A DNA stretch of 64,000 nt from Thermosyntropha sp. (GCF_017656155.1 NZ_JACDOH010000002.1:1-64000), one strand, 5' to 3'. Shown: positions 46,763 through 55,777, numbered from the stretch's first letter. A program made the numbers and translations. The notes: generated by a model from the letters alone, not told the origin.

Positions 46763-46851
46763 TTTTTATTACCCGAATCGCGTTTAATCTTCATTTTTAA
46801 TTTGTGTCATTCATAGACATAGAAAAAATAATTTTAATATTGAGGAGTATT

Positions 46852-47565
46852 ATGGATTCAGAATATTTATTGCTGATAAGCATTGTGGCCGGGATTTGTA
46901 CTGCTTTAGGGGCAGTTTTGCTTTTTATCAAGCGAAGCTGGAGCAGTAGAAGTTTGGCCATGTTTTTAGGTTTAGCTTCAGGGGTTATGATAGGGGTGGT
47001 TGTTTTTGACTTAATTCCTTCATTTTTGTTCTTCCCCGGTTTTGAAAAAGGTTTGATCGGATTATTAATTGGTTTTTTTTTACTTCGATTTATAAGCAAT
47101 TTTTTATTCAGTAATAGTTTAAGAGGCAAAAGTCTGGCTAGTCTTGGCTATTTAATAATGCTGGGAATAGCTGTGCATGATTTACCGGAAGGGATGGCTA
47201 TTGCTTTAGGAAATGAAATAAAGACCAGAACAGGAATGGTAATAGCTTTAGGTATAGGAATTCATAATATACCGGAAGGAATGGCTATTGCTGCCCCTCT
47301 AATAATGGGGGGGATAAGCAGAATCAGAATTTTAAAACAAACTTTGCTGGTTGGCCTGGTAACTCCTTTGGGAACTATACTGGGAATGTTTATGGTTGCC
47401 GTTCTTCCTGGAATACTACCTTTTCTTTTAGGTTTAGCTTCAGGCATAATGCTTTATTTGGTTATTTATGAACTATGGCCTCAAGCCATTTTGAGAGGGA
47501 AAAAAAGCAGGTGGTTTGGGTTTTGGCTTGGGATATTTATTATTTTAATCGCGACATTTTTATAA
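46852..47565 (+). CDS. ZIP-family metal transporter
   Basis: A 237-residue ZIP transporter with eight predicted helices. The metal-binding helices IV and V carry GIAVHDLPEGMAIALGNE and GIGIHNIPEGMAIAAPL, the ZIP signatures. It likely takes up zinc or related divalent cations. The variable loop between helices III and IV is short. ATG 46852 follows tgaggag; the frame is open to 46804 but lacks a site there. No metal-responsive regulator adjoins. Confidence 0.93.
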   Translation: MDSEYLLLISIVAGICTALGAVLLFIKRSWSSRSLAMFLGLASGVMIGVVVFDLIPSFLFFPGFEKGLIGLLIGFFLLRFISNFLFSNSLRGKSLASLGYLIMLGIAVHDLPEGMAIALGNEIKTRTGMVIALGIGIHNIPEGMAIAAPLIMGGISRIRILKQTLLVGLVTPLGTILGMFMVAVLPGILPFLLGLASGIMLYLVIYELWPQAILRGKKSRWFGFWLGIFIILIATFL

Positions 47566-47628
47566 ATCTGCATAAAATATTTTAGCTTGCCGGAAAATAA
47601 TTTAAAAAATATAAAGGAGCAAGCTGGA

Positions 47629-48072
47629 ATGCAAAATTTATTATATTTGGCGCTGGCTGCCTTATCAGGAGCTGCCATGGCTTTGCAGGGAACTTTAAAT
47701 GCTGCTTTGGGAAAAGTGTTGGGTATATGGCACTCAACTTTGTTAGTTCATATTATCGGAACGATAACAACTCTGGTTATAATTTTGGTTATAGGTGCAG
47801 GAATGCATAATTTTTCTAAAATAGGACAGGTTCCGTGGTATGCTTTTTTAGGCGGAGTGTTGAATGTAGCTATAATTTATCTGGTTACGCGTACTATTCC
47901 ACAGATTGGAGTAGGAAATGCTACCACCGCTATTATAGTGGCCCAGGTTTTAACAGCTGTTTTAATAGACGGTATGGGAGCATTCGGAATGAAAAAATAT
48001 GAATTTCATTATATTGATCTTTTGGGGATAGCGCTTTTAGCCGCTGGTGCACGTATTTTGCTTATTGACTGA
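47629..48072 (+). CDS. DMT superfamily YdcZ (DUF606)-like transporter
   Basis: A 147-residue membrane protein of the EamA/DMT-related YdcZ group with five hydrophobic helices. Visible are ALSGAAMALQGTLNAALGKVLG near residue 10, GVLNVAIIYLVTRTIPQIGVGNATTAIIVAQVLTAVLID near 80 and LGIALLAAGARILLID at the end. Family members often function as pairs or dimers; the substrate is unknown. ATG 47629 follows aaaggagc. Confidence 0.88.
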   Translation: MQNLLYLALAALSGAAMALQGTLNAALGKVLGIWHSTLLVHIIGTITTLVIILVIGAGMHNFSKIGQVPWYAFLGGVLNVAIIYLVTRTIPQIGVGNATTAIIVAQVLTAVLIDGMGAFGMKKYEFHYIDLLGIALLAAGARILLID

Positions 48073-48080
48073 ATATATTT

Positions 48081-48311
48081 TTAAATCAGCATGCTTATTA
48101 TAATTGTAATGATTCCGGCTAAAAAAAGTAGTGCTCCTCCTGCAAAAGCCCAAAAGGGAAATGGAATGAGATGGAGAGCCAATTCCAGATAATAGCTTAC
48201 CAGATCTTCTTTTTTTATTTCAGAAAGGCCCAGATCAGCTTTTTTATAGGCTATGTAGGCGTATAATATGCTTAATAAACCTGTTACTGCTATTATTATG
48301 CCTGTTATCAC
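48081..48311 (-). CDS. Small two-helix membrane protein, unknown
   Basis: A 76-residue protein with an N-terminal helix (IIIAVTGLLSILYAYIAY), a charged middle (KKADLGLSEIKKEDLVSYYLELALHLIP) and a C-terminal helix (GGALLFLAGIITIIISMLI). The start is GTG behind gtggggag. I do not recognise the family. It ends 8 bases from the convergent YdcZ-like gene. Confidence 0.6.
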   Translation of the reverse strand: MITGIIIAVTGLLSILYAYIAYKKADLGLSEIKKEDLVSYYLELALHLIPFPFWAFAGGALLFLAGIITIIISMLI

Positions 48312-48389
48312 AGAAATCTCCCCACTTCCTTTTTTAAAGATACTCTATATATTATATTTAATTTAACTCAATGAGTAAATTTAAAAATT

Positions 48390-48413
48390 TCCTGCTTGAG
48401 GCAGGATTTTTTT
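48390..48413. terminator. Hairpin terminator upstream of nurA
   Basis: TCCTGC (48390-48395) pairs with GCAGGA (48401-48406), followed by seven T; the flank on the other side is also AT-rich. It isolates the following operon from upstream transcription. Confidence 0.75.
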
Positions 48414-48486
48414 ATTTATCAGCTTGTTAACCAACATGTAAAAAATTTATAATAGAATAAATGTTTGGTTTAAAAGAGGGGTTTTT

Positions 48487-49461
48487 ATGTTGGAAGCTCA
48501 CCTGATAAAAAGTTTACAGGATTTTAATGAAAGGATAAAGAGAAACTATCAAGATTTGCCGCAGGCTGATACTTTGAGGGATAAAATATCTTTATTTGGA
48601 AGGTTTATCTATTGTAATAAAATCGATGCGTCACGAATTCCAGAATTTACAGAATGCCGCCCTGTTGTTGCAGTTGACGGTTCACGCATAGAATATGCTT
48701 CTTTTTTTCCCTACAGTCTGGTTTTTATGCGTACTTTAGCTAAATGTACTGGAGGAAGTGATATAACAAGAAGTGGAATTATTTCACCTCTGAATCTAGA
48801 GGTATACAACCAGTTAGAAAAAATATCTGATGAGCAGGACATAAGTTTAGAAGAAGCATACACCTTGCATTTAAAATATTCATTGGCATATATGGAGCTT
48901 TTGACTGCTTTAGAAGCAGCTAAAACCTATAAGCCATATATGCTTATGCTGGACGGTGGTTTTTTACTTTTTGACCGGTTTGAGGAATGGGAGGAACTGC
49001 GCCGGGTATGTATAGAAAACAAAATAATTTTGACTGGAATTATTGAAGAAATTGCTACCGCAGAATTAGCCAACTGGCTTGATTTAAATCGGGATAATCG
49101 TATAAGGATTTACGACCGGGAAGTATTGTTTGGCATTTTAGAAGTGGGAGAATATTTGATTTTTAATTCTGATCGGAGAATAAAAAAGGATTATTGCACG
49201 GTCTTTGCCCGTCTGGGGACTTCGCCGCAGGCTATTGGCTGTGATTTTTTGTCTGAACAGGAAGATGATGTTTTTAAATCGATGGATTTTATTTATACTT
49301 TGACTCCGAAAAGCGGACAGGGGATACCTCTCTGGCTGCAGATCACTGATGCCAGGGTCAGGATAAAGCGTGAGGAAGCGGAAAAGCTGGTTGAGAATTA
49401 TTTAGACCCTTACGTAAAAGAAAAGATTTTTAAAGCGAACCGGAAAAAACGAGCTTTTTAA
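48487..49461 (+). CDS. nurA: NurA-domain 5'-3' nuclease
   Basis: A 324-residue protein of the NurA family, RNase H-like nucleases that work with the HerA translocase to resect DNA ends. The first catalytic aspartate is D64 in VVAVDGSRIEYA, and a second acidic site is D156 in YMLMLDGGFLLFDRF, both conserved in NurA; the C-terminal segment SGQGIPLWLQITDARVRI is also typical. It is the first gene of an operon with herA, an Mre11/SbcD gene and Rad50/SbcC parts. A aagaggggt site precedes the ATG. Confidence 0.85.
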   Translation: MLEAHLIKSLQDFNERIKRNYQDLPQADTLRDKISLFGRFIYCNKIDASRIPEFTECRPVVAVDGSRIEYASFFPYSLVFMRTLAKCTGGSDITRSGIISPLNLEVYNQLEKISDEQDISLEEAYTLHLKYSLAYMELLTALEAAKTYKPYMLMLDGGFLLFDRFEEWEELRRVCIENKIILTGIIEEIATAELANWLDLNRDNRIRIYDREVLFGILEVGEYLIFNSDRRIKKDYCTVFARLGTSPQAIGCDFLSEQEDDVFKSMDFIYTLTPKSGQGIPLWLQITDARVRIKREEAEKLVENYLDPYVKEKIFKANRKKRAF

Positions 49462-49489
49462 AAACTGCTCATGAGAAAGGAGAAGAGAA

Positions 49490-51352
49490 ATGCAGGTTGT
49501 AGGCATGACAAATGAACATGAAGTATGGGCAGCCTCAAACAGACGCAAGTTCAGACTTAATGAACTGCTTATTATTGAAGATGATAAACTCGGCAATCCG
49601 GTAGGTGAAGTTATTGAAACTTATGCCTTAAATCCGTTTATTCCGGCAGTTGATGAAAAATCGCCGGTGCTTATCGACCATGAAGTAGTAGACTCTTTAA
49701 GTCGTTTAGGCTATGAGATAAATGAAGAAGTTATATATACAGCTAAAATCAGGATTTTAAGCGAACTTTTTTATCCGGTGAGTACGGGAGTAAGGGTTAG
49801 GGAACCACATTTTCATGAGGTAGAAGAGCTCCTTATAAAATCAAATCCGTCGGAGGGATTAGTTTTAGGTGTAATTCAAGGAACCGAGGGGCTTTTAGGA
49901 TCTTTACCTGAAGAATACAGGGATATTGCACCTTTATATGAAAATAAAACCGGGATTAAAGAACAAAACGGGGTTCCTTTTATTTTAGACTATCGGGCTA
50001 TGAACAACTATCCTCATATCGGCATTTTTGGAGGGTCGGGATCAGGTAAATCTTTTGGTTTACGGGTGCTGATAGAAGAACTTATAAAGAAACGGGTTCC
50101 ACTCTTAGTTTTTGACCCTCATTATGAAATGAGCTTTAAGGAAATCTTTGATCCTTCCCTCCCACCGCATTTTAAGGAAAGCTTTGAGCATCGTTCGCTT
50201 ATTTTGACGGTGGGAAGTGATGTAGGTGTTAAATTTGAGACTTTAAACTCCGGCGATTTATGCAATCTGTTAAGTGCGGTAAGCCCTGTTACAGAAGCAA
50301 TGGAAAATGCAGTTGCTTCTATTTTAGAATCCGGAGATAATTTAGAAACATTTACCTCAAGGCTTAATGACTTGATTTCTCTTTTAGAAAGTCCCGATGA
50401 AAGTGAGTTTAAAGAAGCTTTTATGCAAAGAAGGGATATTGAAGAAAATAAAAAAGCACAGTATTTAAATCGCCTTTCAGCCTTGAAAAAACAGGTGGGA
50501 CAGCTCAGCACTTTAAAATCGATAAACTGGCGGCTTAACCGGTTGATCCGGCAGGGTATATTTATGGAACAGGGGATAAGGCAGATTGAGGAAGGATTAA
50601 AGGCGCAGAAGACGGTAATAGTAAGAGGAAGCATCTGGATGCTTAAAGTTTACGCTGCTTATGTCTTAAGGAGCATTTATAATAAACGCCGCGAATATCG
50701 AGACGCTTTGCAAAGGGGACAAAAAATAGAAAACAAATTTCCGCCTTTTTTTGTAGTTACCGATGAGGCTCATAACTTTGCTCCCCGGGGAGAGCAAAAT
50801 GTGCCATCCCGCCGGGAAATAAAGGAGATAGCCCAGGAAGGCAGAAAATACGGGGTGTTTTTGATACTTGCTACTCAAAGGCCAGCCCTTCTCGATGATA
50901 CGGTTAATGCTCAGCTTAATACCAAAATTATATTCAGGACAGTTAGATCTACGGATTTAGGAGTCATCAAAGAAGAAACCGATATAGGGAGCGAAGAAAT
51001 TAAAAGGCTGCCTTATCTTCCTTCTGGCACTGGTTTTGTATCTTCACCCATTTTTGGCCGCACTGTTTCTATGCGGGTAAGGGTAGCTAAAACCAGAAGT
51101 CCGCATCAGTTGAATCCGTTTGACGAGCTGGAGATGGAAGACGAGCAGGATAAAGAGGTTATGGAGATTATAAATCAGTGTTTACCGGTAAATCAATCTA
51201 ATCTTATCGATGTAATGAAAAGATTGGAAAACCGCGGATTTGGCATGGGTGAAAGTGAAATTATAAATTACCTGGATAAAATGGTGGAAAAAGGAATAGT
51301 CGGCAAAGAAAATAATCCTCTTCTAGGTTTTATATATAAGAGGAATTCATAA
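49490..51352 (+). CDS. herA: HerA-like DNA translocase ATPase
   Basis: A 620-residue HerA/FtsK-superfamily ATPase. An N-terminal HAS-barrel-like region (1-165) is followed by the ATPase core: Walker A G181-GSGSGKS-F near 188, Walker B FFVVTDEAHNFAP with D425-E426, and the sensor ILATQRP with Q463. The insert between (about 250-370) is helical. A C-terminal helical region (about 540-620) resembles a winged helix (MKRLENRGFGMGESEIINYLDKMVEKGIV). HerA forms a hexameric ring that drives DNA through NurA. The start has gaaaggagaag; it lies 28 bases after nurA. Confidence 0.9.
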   Translation: MQVVGMTNEHEVWAASNRRKFRLNELLIIEDDKLGNPVGEVIETYALNPFIPAVDEKSPVLIDHEVVDSLSRLGYEINEEVIYTAKIRILSELFYPVSTGVRVREPHFHEVEELLIKSNPSEGLVLGVIQGTEGLLGSLPEEYRDIAPLYENKTGIKEQNGVPFILDYRAMNNYPHIGIFGGSGSGKSFGLRVLIEELIKKRVPLLVFDPHYEMSFKEIFDPSLPPHFKESFEHRSLILTVGSDVGVKFETLNSGDLCNLLSAVSPVTEAMENAVASILESGDNLETFTSRLNDLISLLESPDESEFKEAFMQRRDIEENKKAQYLNRLSALKKQVGQLSTLKSINWRLNRLIRQGIFMEQGIRQIEEGLKAQKTVIVRGSIWMLKVYAAYVLRSIYNKRREYRDALQRGQKIENKFPPFFVVTDEAHNFAPRGEQNVPSRREIKEIAQEGRKYGVFLILATQRPALLDDTVNAQLNTKIIFRTVRSTDLGVIKEETDIGSEEIKRLPYLPSGTGFVSSPIFGRTVSMRVRVAKTRSPHQLNPFDELEMEDEQDKEVMEIINQCLPVNQSNLIDVMKRLENRGFGMGESEIINYLDKMVEKGIVGKENNPLLGFIYKRNS

Positions 51353-51377
51353 TTTATTGATAGAGAGGAGGGCTGAT

Positions 51378-52370
51378 ATGCGCTTTCTTTATATAACTGA
51401 TACCCATTTACGGGGAAATGCCCCTAAAAACCGAATAGATAATTTTATTGTAAATTTAAAAAATAAAATTGATGAGGTGATTGATTTAGCGTATAAATAT
51501 CAGGTTGATTATATTCTGCACGGTGGCGATTTTTTTGATTCTCCCAGCCCTTCACTGGCAGCAGTAGGTGATTTTTTGAAACTTTTTACAAAGGAAAATT
51601 TTCCTCCTATTTATGCAATAAGCGGAAATCATGATGTGTTTGCTGCTAATTTAAACACCCTTCCGCGAACCATGCTCGGCTTTTTAGACAAGCTGGGATT
51701 TTTAAAGCTCATTATGCCTGGTGAGAAAATTATGCTCGAAAAAAATGACATAACCGTTCAGCTTACTGGACAATCTTACTATTATGATATAGATCGGGAA
51801 GATGAACATAATGCATATATAGTTAAAAAGGGTAATGCGGATATTGCAATTCATATGGTGCATGGTATGCTTGTTAATGATCCCGGTTTTCCAGGCCAGG
51901 ATTTTACTTTAATTGACCATATCCTAGATACTGAAGCAGATATTACCTTATCTGGTCATAATCATCTGGGTTTTGGAATTATTGAAAAAGAAAATAGACT
52001 TTTTGTAAATCCCGGCGCATTAATCCGGATTAGCAGCGATAAAAAAGAGATGTCCCGGAAGGTTAGTGTGGCACTAATAAAAATCGAAAGAAAAAAGCCA
52101 GAGGTTGACCTAATTTCGCTTACCTCTGCCTTGCCGGGAGATTTAGTATTATCAAGGGAAGCAATAGAAGCTGAAGCTGAACGCAGCAAAAAAATAGCTG
52201 GTTTTGTAGCTGAGATAAGTAAGGCGACTAATCTTGAGAGAACGGATGCCGAGCGTATTATTGAGGAAATTGCCCGTGCACAGAACATAAATCTGGAAGT
52301 GAGGAAAGAGGCTTTAGAGAGAATTTCTAAAGTCCAGGAAAGGCTGGAGAACGGCGAAAGAGGTGCATAG
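51378..52370 (+). CDS. Mre11/SbcD-type nuclease
   Basis: A 330-residue calcineurin-like phosphoesterase of the Mre11/SbcD type. All metal motifs are visible: D8-x-H10 in YITDTHL, HGGD51 in ILHGGDFFD, GNH85D in ISGNHD, H162 in HMVHG, and H194/H196 in LSGHNHLG. The C-terminal 130 residues include a helical part (EAIEAEAERSKKIAGFVAEISKA) that could dock on a Rad50 partner. ATG 51378 follows gaggaggg. It overlaps the next gene by eight bases, which is the ATPase half expected of its partner. Confidence 0.9.
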   Translation: MRFLYITDTHLRGNAPKNRIDNFIVNLKNKIDEVIDLAYKYQVDYILHGGDFFDSPSPSLAAVGDFLKLFTKENFPPIYAISGNHDVFAANLNTLPRTMLGFLDKLGFLKLIMPGEKIMLEKNDITVQLTGQSYYYDIDREDEHNAYIVKKGNADIAIHMVHGMLVNDPGFPGQDFTLIDHILDTEADITLSGHNHLGFGIIEKENRLFVNPGALIRISSDKKEMSRKVSVALIKIERKKPEVDLISLTSALPGDLVLSREAIEAEAERSKKIAGFVAEISKATNLERTDAERIIEEIARAQNINLEVRKEALERISKVQERLENGERGA

Positions 52371-53820
52371 TAAGGTGGAATGCTATATAAAGAGGCTTAA
52401 AATAAAAAATTTTCAATCCCATAAAAACACGGATATTGAGCTTTTACCAGGGCTCAATATCCTGGTAGGAGAATCAGATCAGGGTAAAAGTTCGGTAATC
52501 AGAGCTCTGCGTTGGCTTTTTTATAATGAGCCTAGTGGAACAGGTTTTATAAGGGAAGGGGAAACCTATTGTGAAGTGACAGTTGAGATGAATAGTGGGG
52601 TTGTTATAAGCAGGATAAGAGATGCCAGAATAAACAGGTATTTAATAAAATATCCTGATGGCTCTGAAGATAAATTTGACAGTGTTGGTAATCAGGTTCC
52701 TCCAGAAGTAAAGAGAGAATTGGGTATAACCAGCCTAAATTATGGTGAAAAGAGTTTGGACATCAACATTGCCTATCAGTTGGATTCTCCTTTCCTTTTT
52801 GATAAAAGTGGACCGGATAAAGCCAAAATTATTGGCAGTATAGCCGACCTTCATATAATAGATGCTGCTCAGCAGGAGCTTTTGAGAGATATAAAAAGTC
52901 AGCAATCTAAACACAGTGAACTGGAAAAAGAAATTACCGGCTTTAAAGCTGAGTTGGACATGTATGAAGATTTAGATTCTCAAAAGCAATTAGCAGCCCA
53001 AATAAATCAATTACTATCTGCAGCTGATGAAAAAAGAAAAGAGAAGAATTATTTTGAAGAAATAAAAAGTAGATGGGACAGGATACAGAATGAAATAGAT
53101 ATTAACAGTGCGAAATTAGAACGGTTGAAAAATATCGAGGTGGCAGAAGATTATTATAGGAATTCCTGTGAAAGGTATAATCTGTTTAAAAAGCTGACAG
53201 ATATAAATATCAACATGAAAAAAACAGTTGAAAATATTACTTTTTGTGAACAGAAGCTTGAAAAGTTAAAAAGCCTGGAAGATCTGCAAAAAATAAAAAA
53301 AGATTTAGAGAACTTGTCCTATAATTATAAAGAGCTTTGTAATATTGAAAAAAGACAAAAGGAAATAGAAGAAAACTTAAAAAGGATAAATTTAACAATA
53401 GAACATACCGAGAAATTGGATGAGATTGAAAAAATGATCGATTTGCTTAGAGAAAAGAGAAATCAAGGCAGTGAGATGCAGAAGATAAAGAAAGAAATGG
53501 CAAGGATGAAGGAAGGAATAAGTAAAGCAGAAATGATTATTAATAAAACTGCGAATGTTCCTGAGCTGGAAGAACTGCAAATTAAAATTACCGTAAATTT
53601 GGATAAATACCAAAAATTGCAGGAAATAAAGCAAAGATATGATAGGGTTGTTGCGGAACGGAACAAGGTGCTGAAACATTTAAACAGGTTGGAGGAAGAA
53701 TATGAAGATATGCTTAAGAAATATATAACTATTTTGCAAGAAATTGAGAGATGTCCTACCTGTAATTCGAAGATAACAGGTGATGTTGTGAAAGAAATCA
53801 TGAATAAAATGAGTTTATAA
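52363..53820 (+). CDS. Rad50/SbcC-like protein, N-terminal half ending in CxxC hook
   Basis: A 485-residue protein with a Rad50-type N-terminal ATPase lobe: IKNFQSHKNTDIELLPGLNILVGESDQGKSSVIRALRWLF, Walker A at residues 36-43, a Q-loop region around NYGEKSLDINIAYQLDSPFL. From about 165 it is predicted coiled coil (repeated Lys/Glu heptads). It ends with C464-PTC467-NSKITGDVV, the zinc-hook motif that in normal Rad50 lies mid-chain, and has no Walker B lobe. That lobe is encoded separately at 54106. The start is GTG 52363, overlapping mre11; GTG 52375 is an alternative. Confidence 0.85.
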   Translation: MHSKVECYIKRLKIKNFQSHKNTDIELLPGLNILVGESDQGKSSVIRALRWLFYNEPSGTGFIREGETYCEVTVEMNSGVVISRIRDARINRYLIKYPDGSEDKFDSVGNQVPPEVKRELGITSLNYGEKSLDINIAYQLDSPFLFDKSGPDKAKIIGSIADLHIIDAAQQELLRDIKSQQSKHSELEKEITGFKAELDMYEDLDSQKQLAAQINQLLSAADEKRKEKNYFEEIKSRWDRIQNEIDINSAKLERLKNIEVAEDYYRNSCERYNLFKKLTDININMKKTVENITFCEQKLEKLKSLEDLQKIKKDLENLSYNYKELCNIEKRQKEIEENLKRINLTIEHTEKLDEIEKMIDLLREKRNQGSEMQKIKKEMARMKEGISKAEMIINKTANVPELEELQIKITVNLDKYQKLQEIKQRYDRVVAERNKVLKHLNRLEEEYEDMLKKYITILQEIERCPTCNSKITGDVVKEIMNKMSL

Positions 53821-53839
53821 ATAATGGGGAGGGGACATT

Positions 53840-54106
53840 ATGCAAAGAGAAATTTCCTATGAGGAAAGAATAAAAAGGTTAGATGAGGCTTTAAAAAAAG
53901 CCCGTGAAGAAAGAACCCGTGCATTAACCAGCAAGGAACATTTAGAAAAAGAACTGGAAGAGCTTAGAAAGAAAGCTGAAGAATTAGGTGTTGAACCTGA
54001 TAAGCTAGGTGAAAAGATTCTAGAAATAAAAAAAGAAATTGATGAAATGCTTGAAAAAGCTCAGAAGCTTCTTCCCCCCGAATATCTGGAAAAGGTGGGT
54101 TTTTGA
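53840..54106 (+). CDS. Small coiled-coil protein between the Rad50 halves
   Basis: An 88-residue, almost wholly charged helical protein (RIKRLDEALKKAREERTRALTSKEHLEKELEELRKKAEELGV...). It has no cysteine and no catalytic motif. It starts with a good ggggagggg site and overlaps the next ATG by one base (TGATG). Its place between the two ATPase halves suggests it contributes part of the Rad50 coiled coil; this is inference. Confidence 0.7.
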   Translation: MQREISYEERIKRLDEALKKAREERTRALTSKEHLEKELEELRKKAEELGVEPDKLGEKILEIKKEIDEMLEKAQKLLPPEYLEKVGF

Positions 54107-54777
54107 TGACAGAAAATAAGCTTAAGGAGGCTTATGCTCTATTTGAAGAAAATATTAAAAGAAGGGAAGGAGAGAAAGAAAAGCTAGAACAGATTATTAC
54201 GGCCAAAGAGAAGGAGATAGATGAAATTAAGGAAAAAATTTATCTTTATCAGCAGGTAAATGAAATCTACAAAAAAGCGGCGGAATATGCCAGAGAAAAA
54301 TCGAAAGTAGCCATTGAAAACATCGTTTCACGGGCTTTAAGTATCGTTTTTTCCGATGATTTAAAATTTGAGGTCGAAATTAAAAGAGAAAGAGATAAAG
54401 ATAGTGCGCGCTTTCTGGTTTCTTCAACCTACGGTGGAGAATTTAAGATAACCAATGAACCCCAGGAAGCACGCGGCGGTGGAGTAGTAGATATAATTTC
54501 TTTAGCACTTAGAATTGCCCTTCTTGAAACTTCAAAATTTAACAATTTTGGGCCTTTGGTATTAGATGAACCAGCCAAGCATGTTTCCGGCGAACATATA
54601 GATAATGTCGCTGCATTTTTGCGGACTGTTATTACGACATTTAACCGCCAGATAATTATGGTTACTCATAATCAATACCTGGCTGAAAGTGGGGATATAG
54701 TTTACGAAGTAAAGATTGAAGATGGGGAAAGCCAGGTAAAGTTAAAATCTAGCTCTGAATTGCCAGCAGTTCTTTAA
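54106..54777 (+). CDS. Rad50/SbcC-like protein, C-terminal ATPase half
   Basis: A 223-residue protein starting with a coiled coil (1-75), then the C-terminal ABC lobe of Rad50: signature region EARGGGVVDIISLALRIALLE (residues 121-141), Walker B GPLVLDEPAKHVS with D154-E155, and the H-loop H188 in IIMVTHNQ. The canonical LSGG serine is replaced by Gly (RGGGVVD). With the N-terminal half it would rebuild one ATP site. It has an aaaggtggg site, overlaps the preceding gene by one base and runs 29 bases into the convergent DUF2225 gene. Confidence 0.85.
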   Translation: MTENKLKEAYALFEENIKRREGEKEKLEQIITAKEKEIDEIKEKIYLYQQVNEIYKKAAEYAREKSKVAIENIVSRALSIVFSDDLKFEVEIKRERDKDSARFLVSSTYGGEFKITNEPQEARGGGVVDIISLALRIALLETSKFNNFGPLVLDEPAKHVSGEHIDNVAAFLRTVITTFNRQIIMVTHNQYLAESGDIVYEVKIEDGESQVKLKSSSELPAVL

Positions 54778-55777
54778 ATTTTTGCTTGAGTTCTTCTTCT
54801 GTGGCAAATCCCTGGGGAAGATTTTCACCTGTCCATTGTATGACAGCATCTAATAAGGCTCTTAATACTTCTTCTCTGGTGAATAATTTATTTTTTGAGC
54901 TGCTCTGGTTGCTTACTTTTCGTAGCCATTCAATCTGGTCATCGTAAAGATGAGCAGGCATCTGCATAATGGGCCTGGATTTAGGTTTATCAGTATTTAC
55001 GGTATAATTTTGATTTGAAACAGAAGAAATAACATTTTGTTCAAATTTAGCCGTTTCAGTTGCTGCCGAAGAAGAAGCATTATCTTCTTCGGTTTTATTT
55101 TTTTGCATTTCTTCCCTGGCTAAACTCCATTGCTCACGGGCCATCTTTTCAATGTTGGGAGAATTTTTTATGTTTTTATGAGTAATTACTTTATTAAACC
55201 AGTTTACAGCTTCTCTGTAATTGCCTAAACGGCGGTTTAATTCGCCGATTAAATAGATAAGCTGGACTTCATCTAAGTTACCGACTTTATTGCCGGTAGT
55301 AAATGCTTGCATATATTTATTTAATGCTTCTTTTAAGAATTTGTATTCTAAATCGTGGTTGCCGATTTCACGGGCAATCCAGGCAGAAGCTAAGAGCAGG
55401 CCTGCAATCTCTCCAGGAGGAGCTTTTTTTAGTTGAGCAGTACGAATAGCAAGTTGAAAAGTATATAAGGCAGTTTTAGCATCTCTCTCTCCACACATAG
55501 AAGGACTATTTTCTGATTTCAACTGGGATAGGGCTAAAGCGATCTGTTCAGCAATCTTGGGAGATAATTCAACAGCAAAGCTGCTGGATGAAGCTGCATA
55601 TTCACAAGAAGGACATACGATTATTGAGTAATAAAGAGGATTGAGACCCCGGTAAATGGTGTGAAAGTCGCTTTCTTTTCTTTCTACATAAATCGCCGAA
55701 CTGCGCACAGCCAGTGTGCTAAAATTTGTTTTACAAAGAGGACAGGTATATTCACGCATAAAAAAAGGACTGGTCAT
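54749..55777 (-). CDS. DUF2225 family protein
   Basis: A 342-residue protein of the DUF2225 family. The N-terminal zinc-ribbon pairs are CPLC (residues 12-15) and CPSC (near 55-58), followed by TPR-like helices (YTFQLAIRTAQLKKAPPGEIAGLLLASAWIAREIGNHDLEYKFLKEALNKYMQAF; IYLIGELNRRLGNYREAVNWFNKVITHK). Function is unknown; family members are found in spore formers. Its 3' end overlaps that of the Rad50 C-terminal half by 29 bases. The start has gaggtga. Confidence 0.87.
   Translation of the reverse strand: MTSPFFMREYTCPLCKTNFSTLAVRSSAIYVERKESDFHTIYRGLNPLYYSIIVCPSCEYAASSSSFAVELSPKIAEQIALALSQLKSENSPSMCGERDAKTALYTFQLAIRTAQLKKAPPGEIAGLLLASAWIAREIGNHDLEYKFLKEALNKYMQAFTTGNKVGNLDEVQLIYLIGELNRRLGNYREAVNWFNKVITHKNIKNSPNIEKMAREQWSLAREEMQKNKTEEDNASSSAATETAKFEQNVISSVSNQNYTVNTDKPKSRPIMQMPAHLYDDQIEWLRKVSNQSSSKNKLFTREEVLRALLDAVIQWTGENLPQGFATEEELKQKFKELLAIQS

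Noticed and set aside
50122-50634. 170-codon minus-strand frame within herA
   Set aside because: It lies opposite the HerA core, has no start signal and a Ser/Leu/Phe-rich composition typical of antisense frames.
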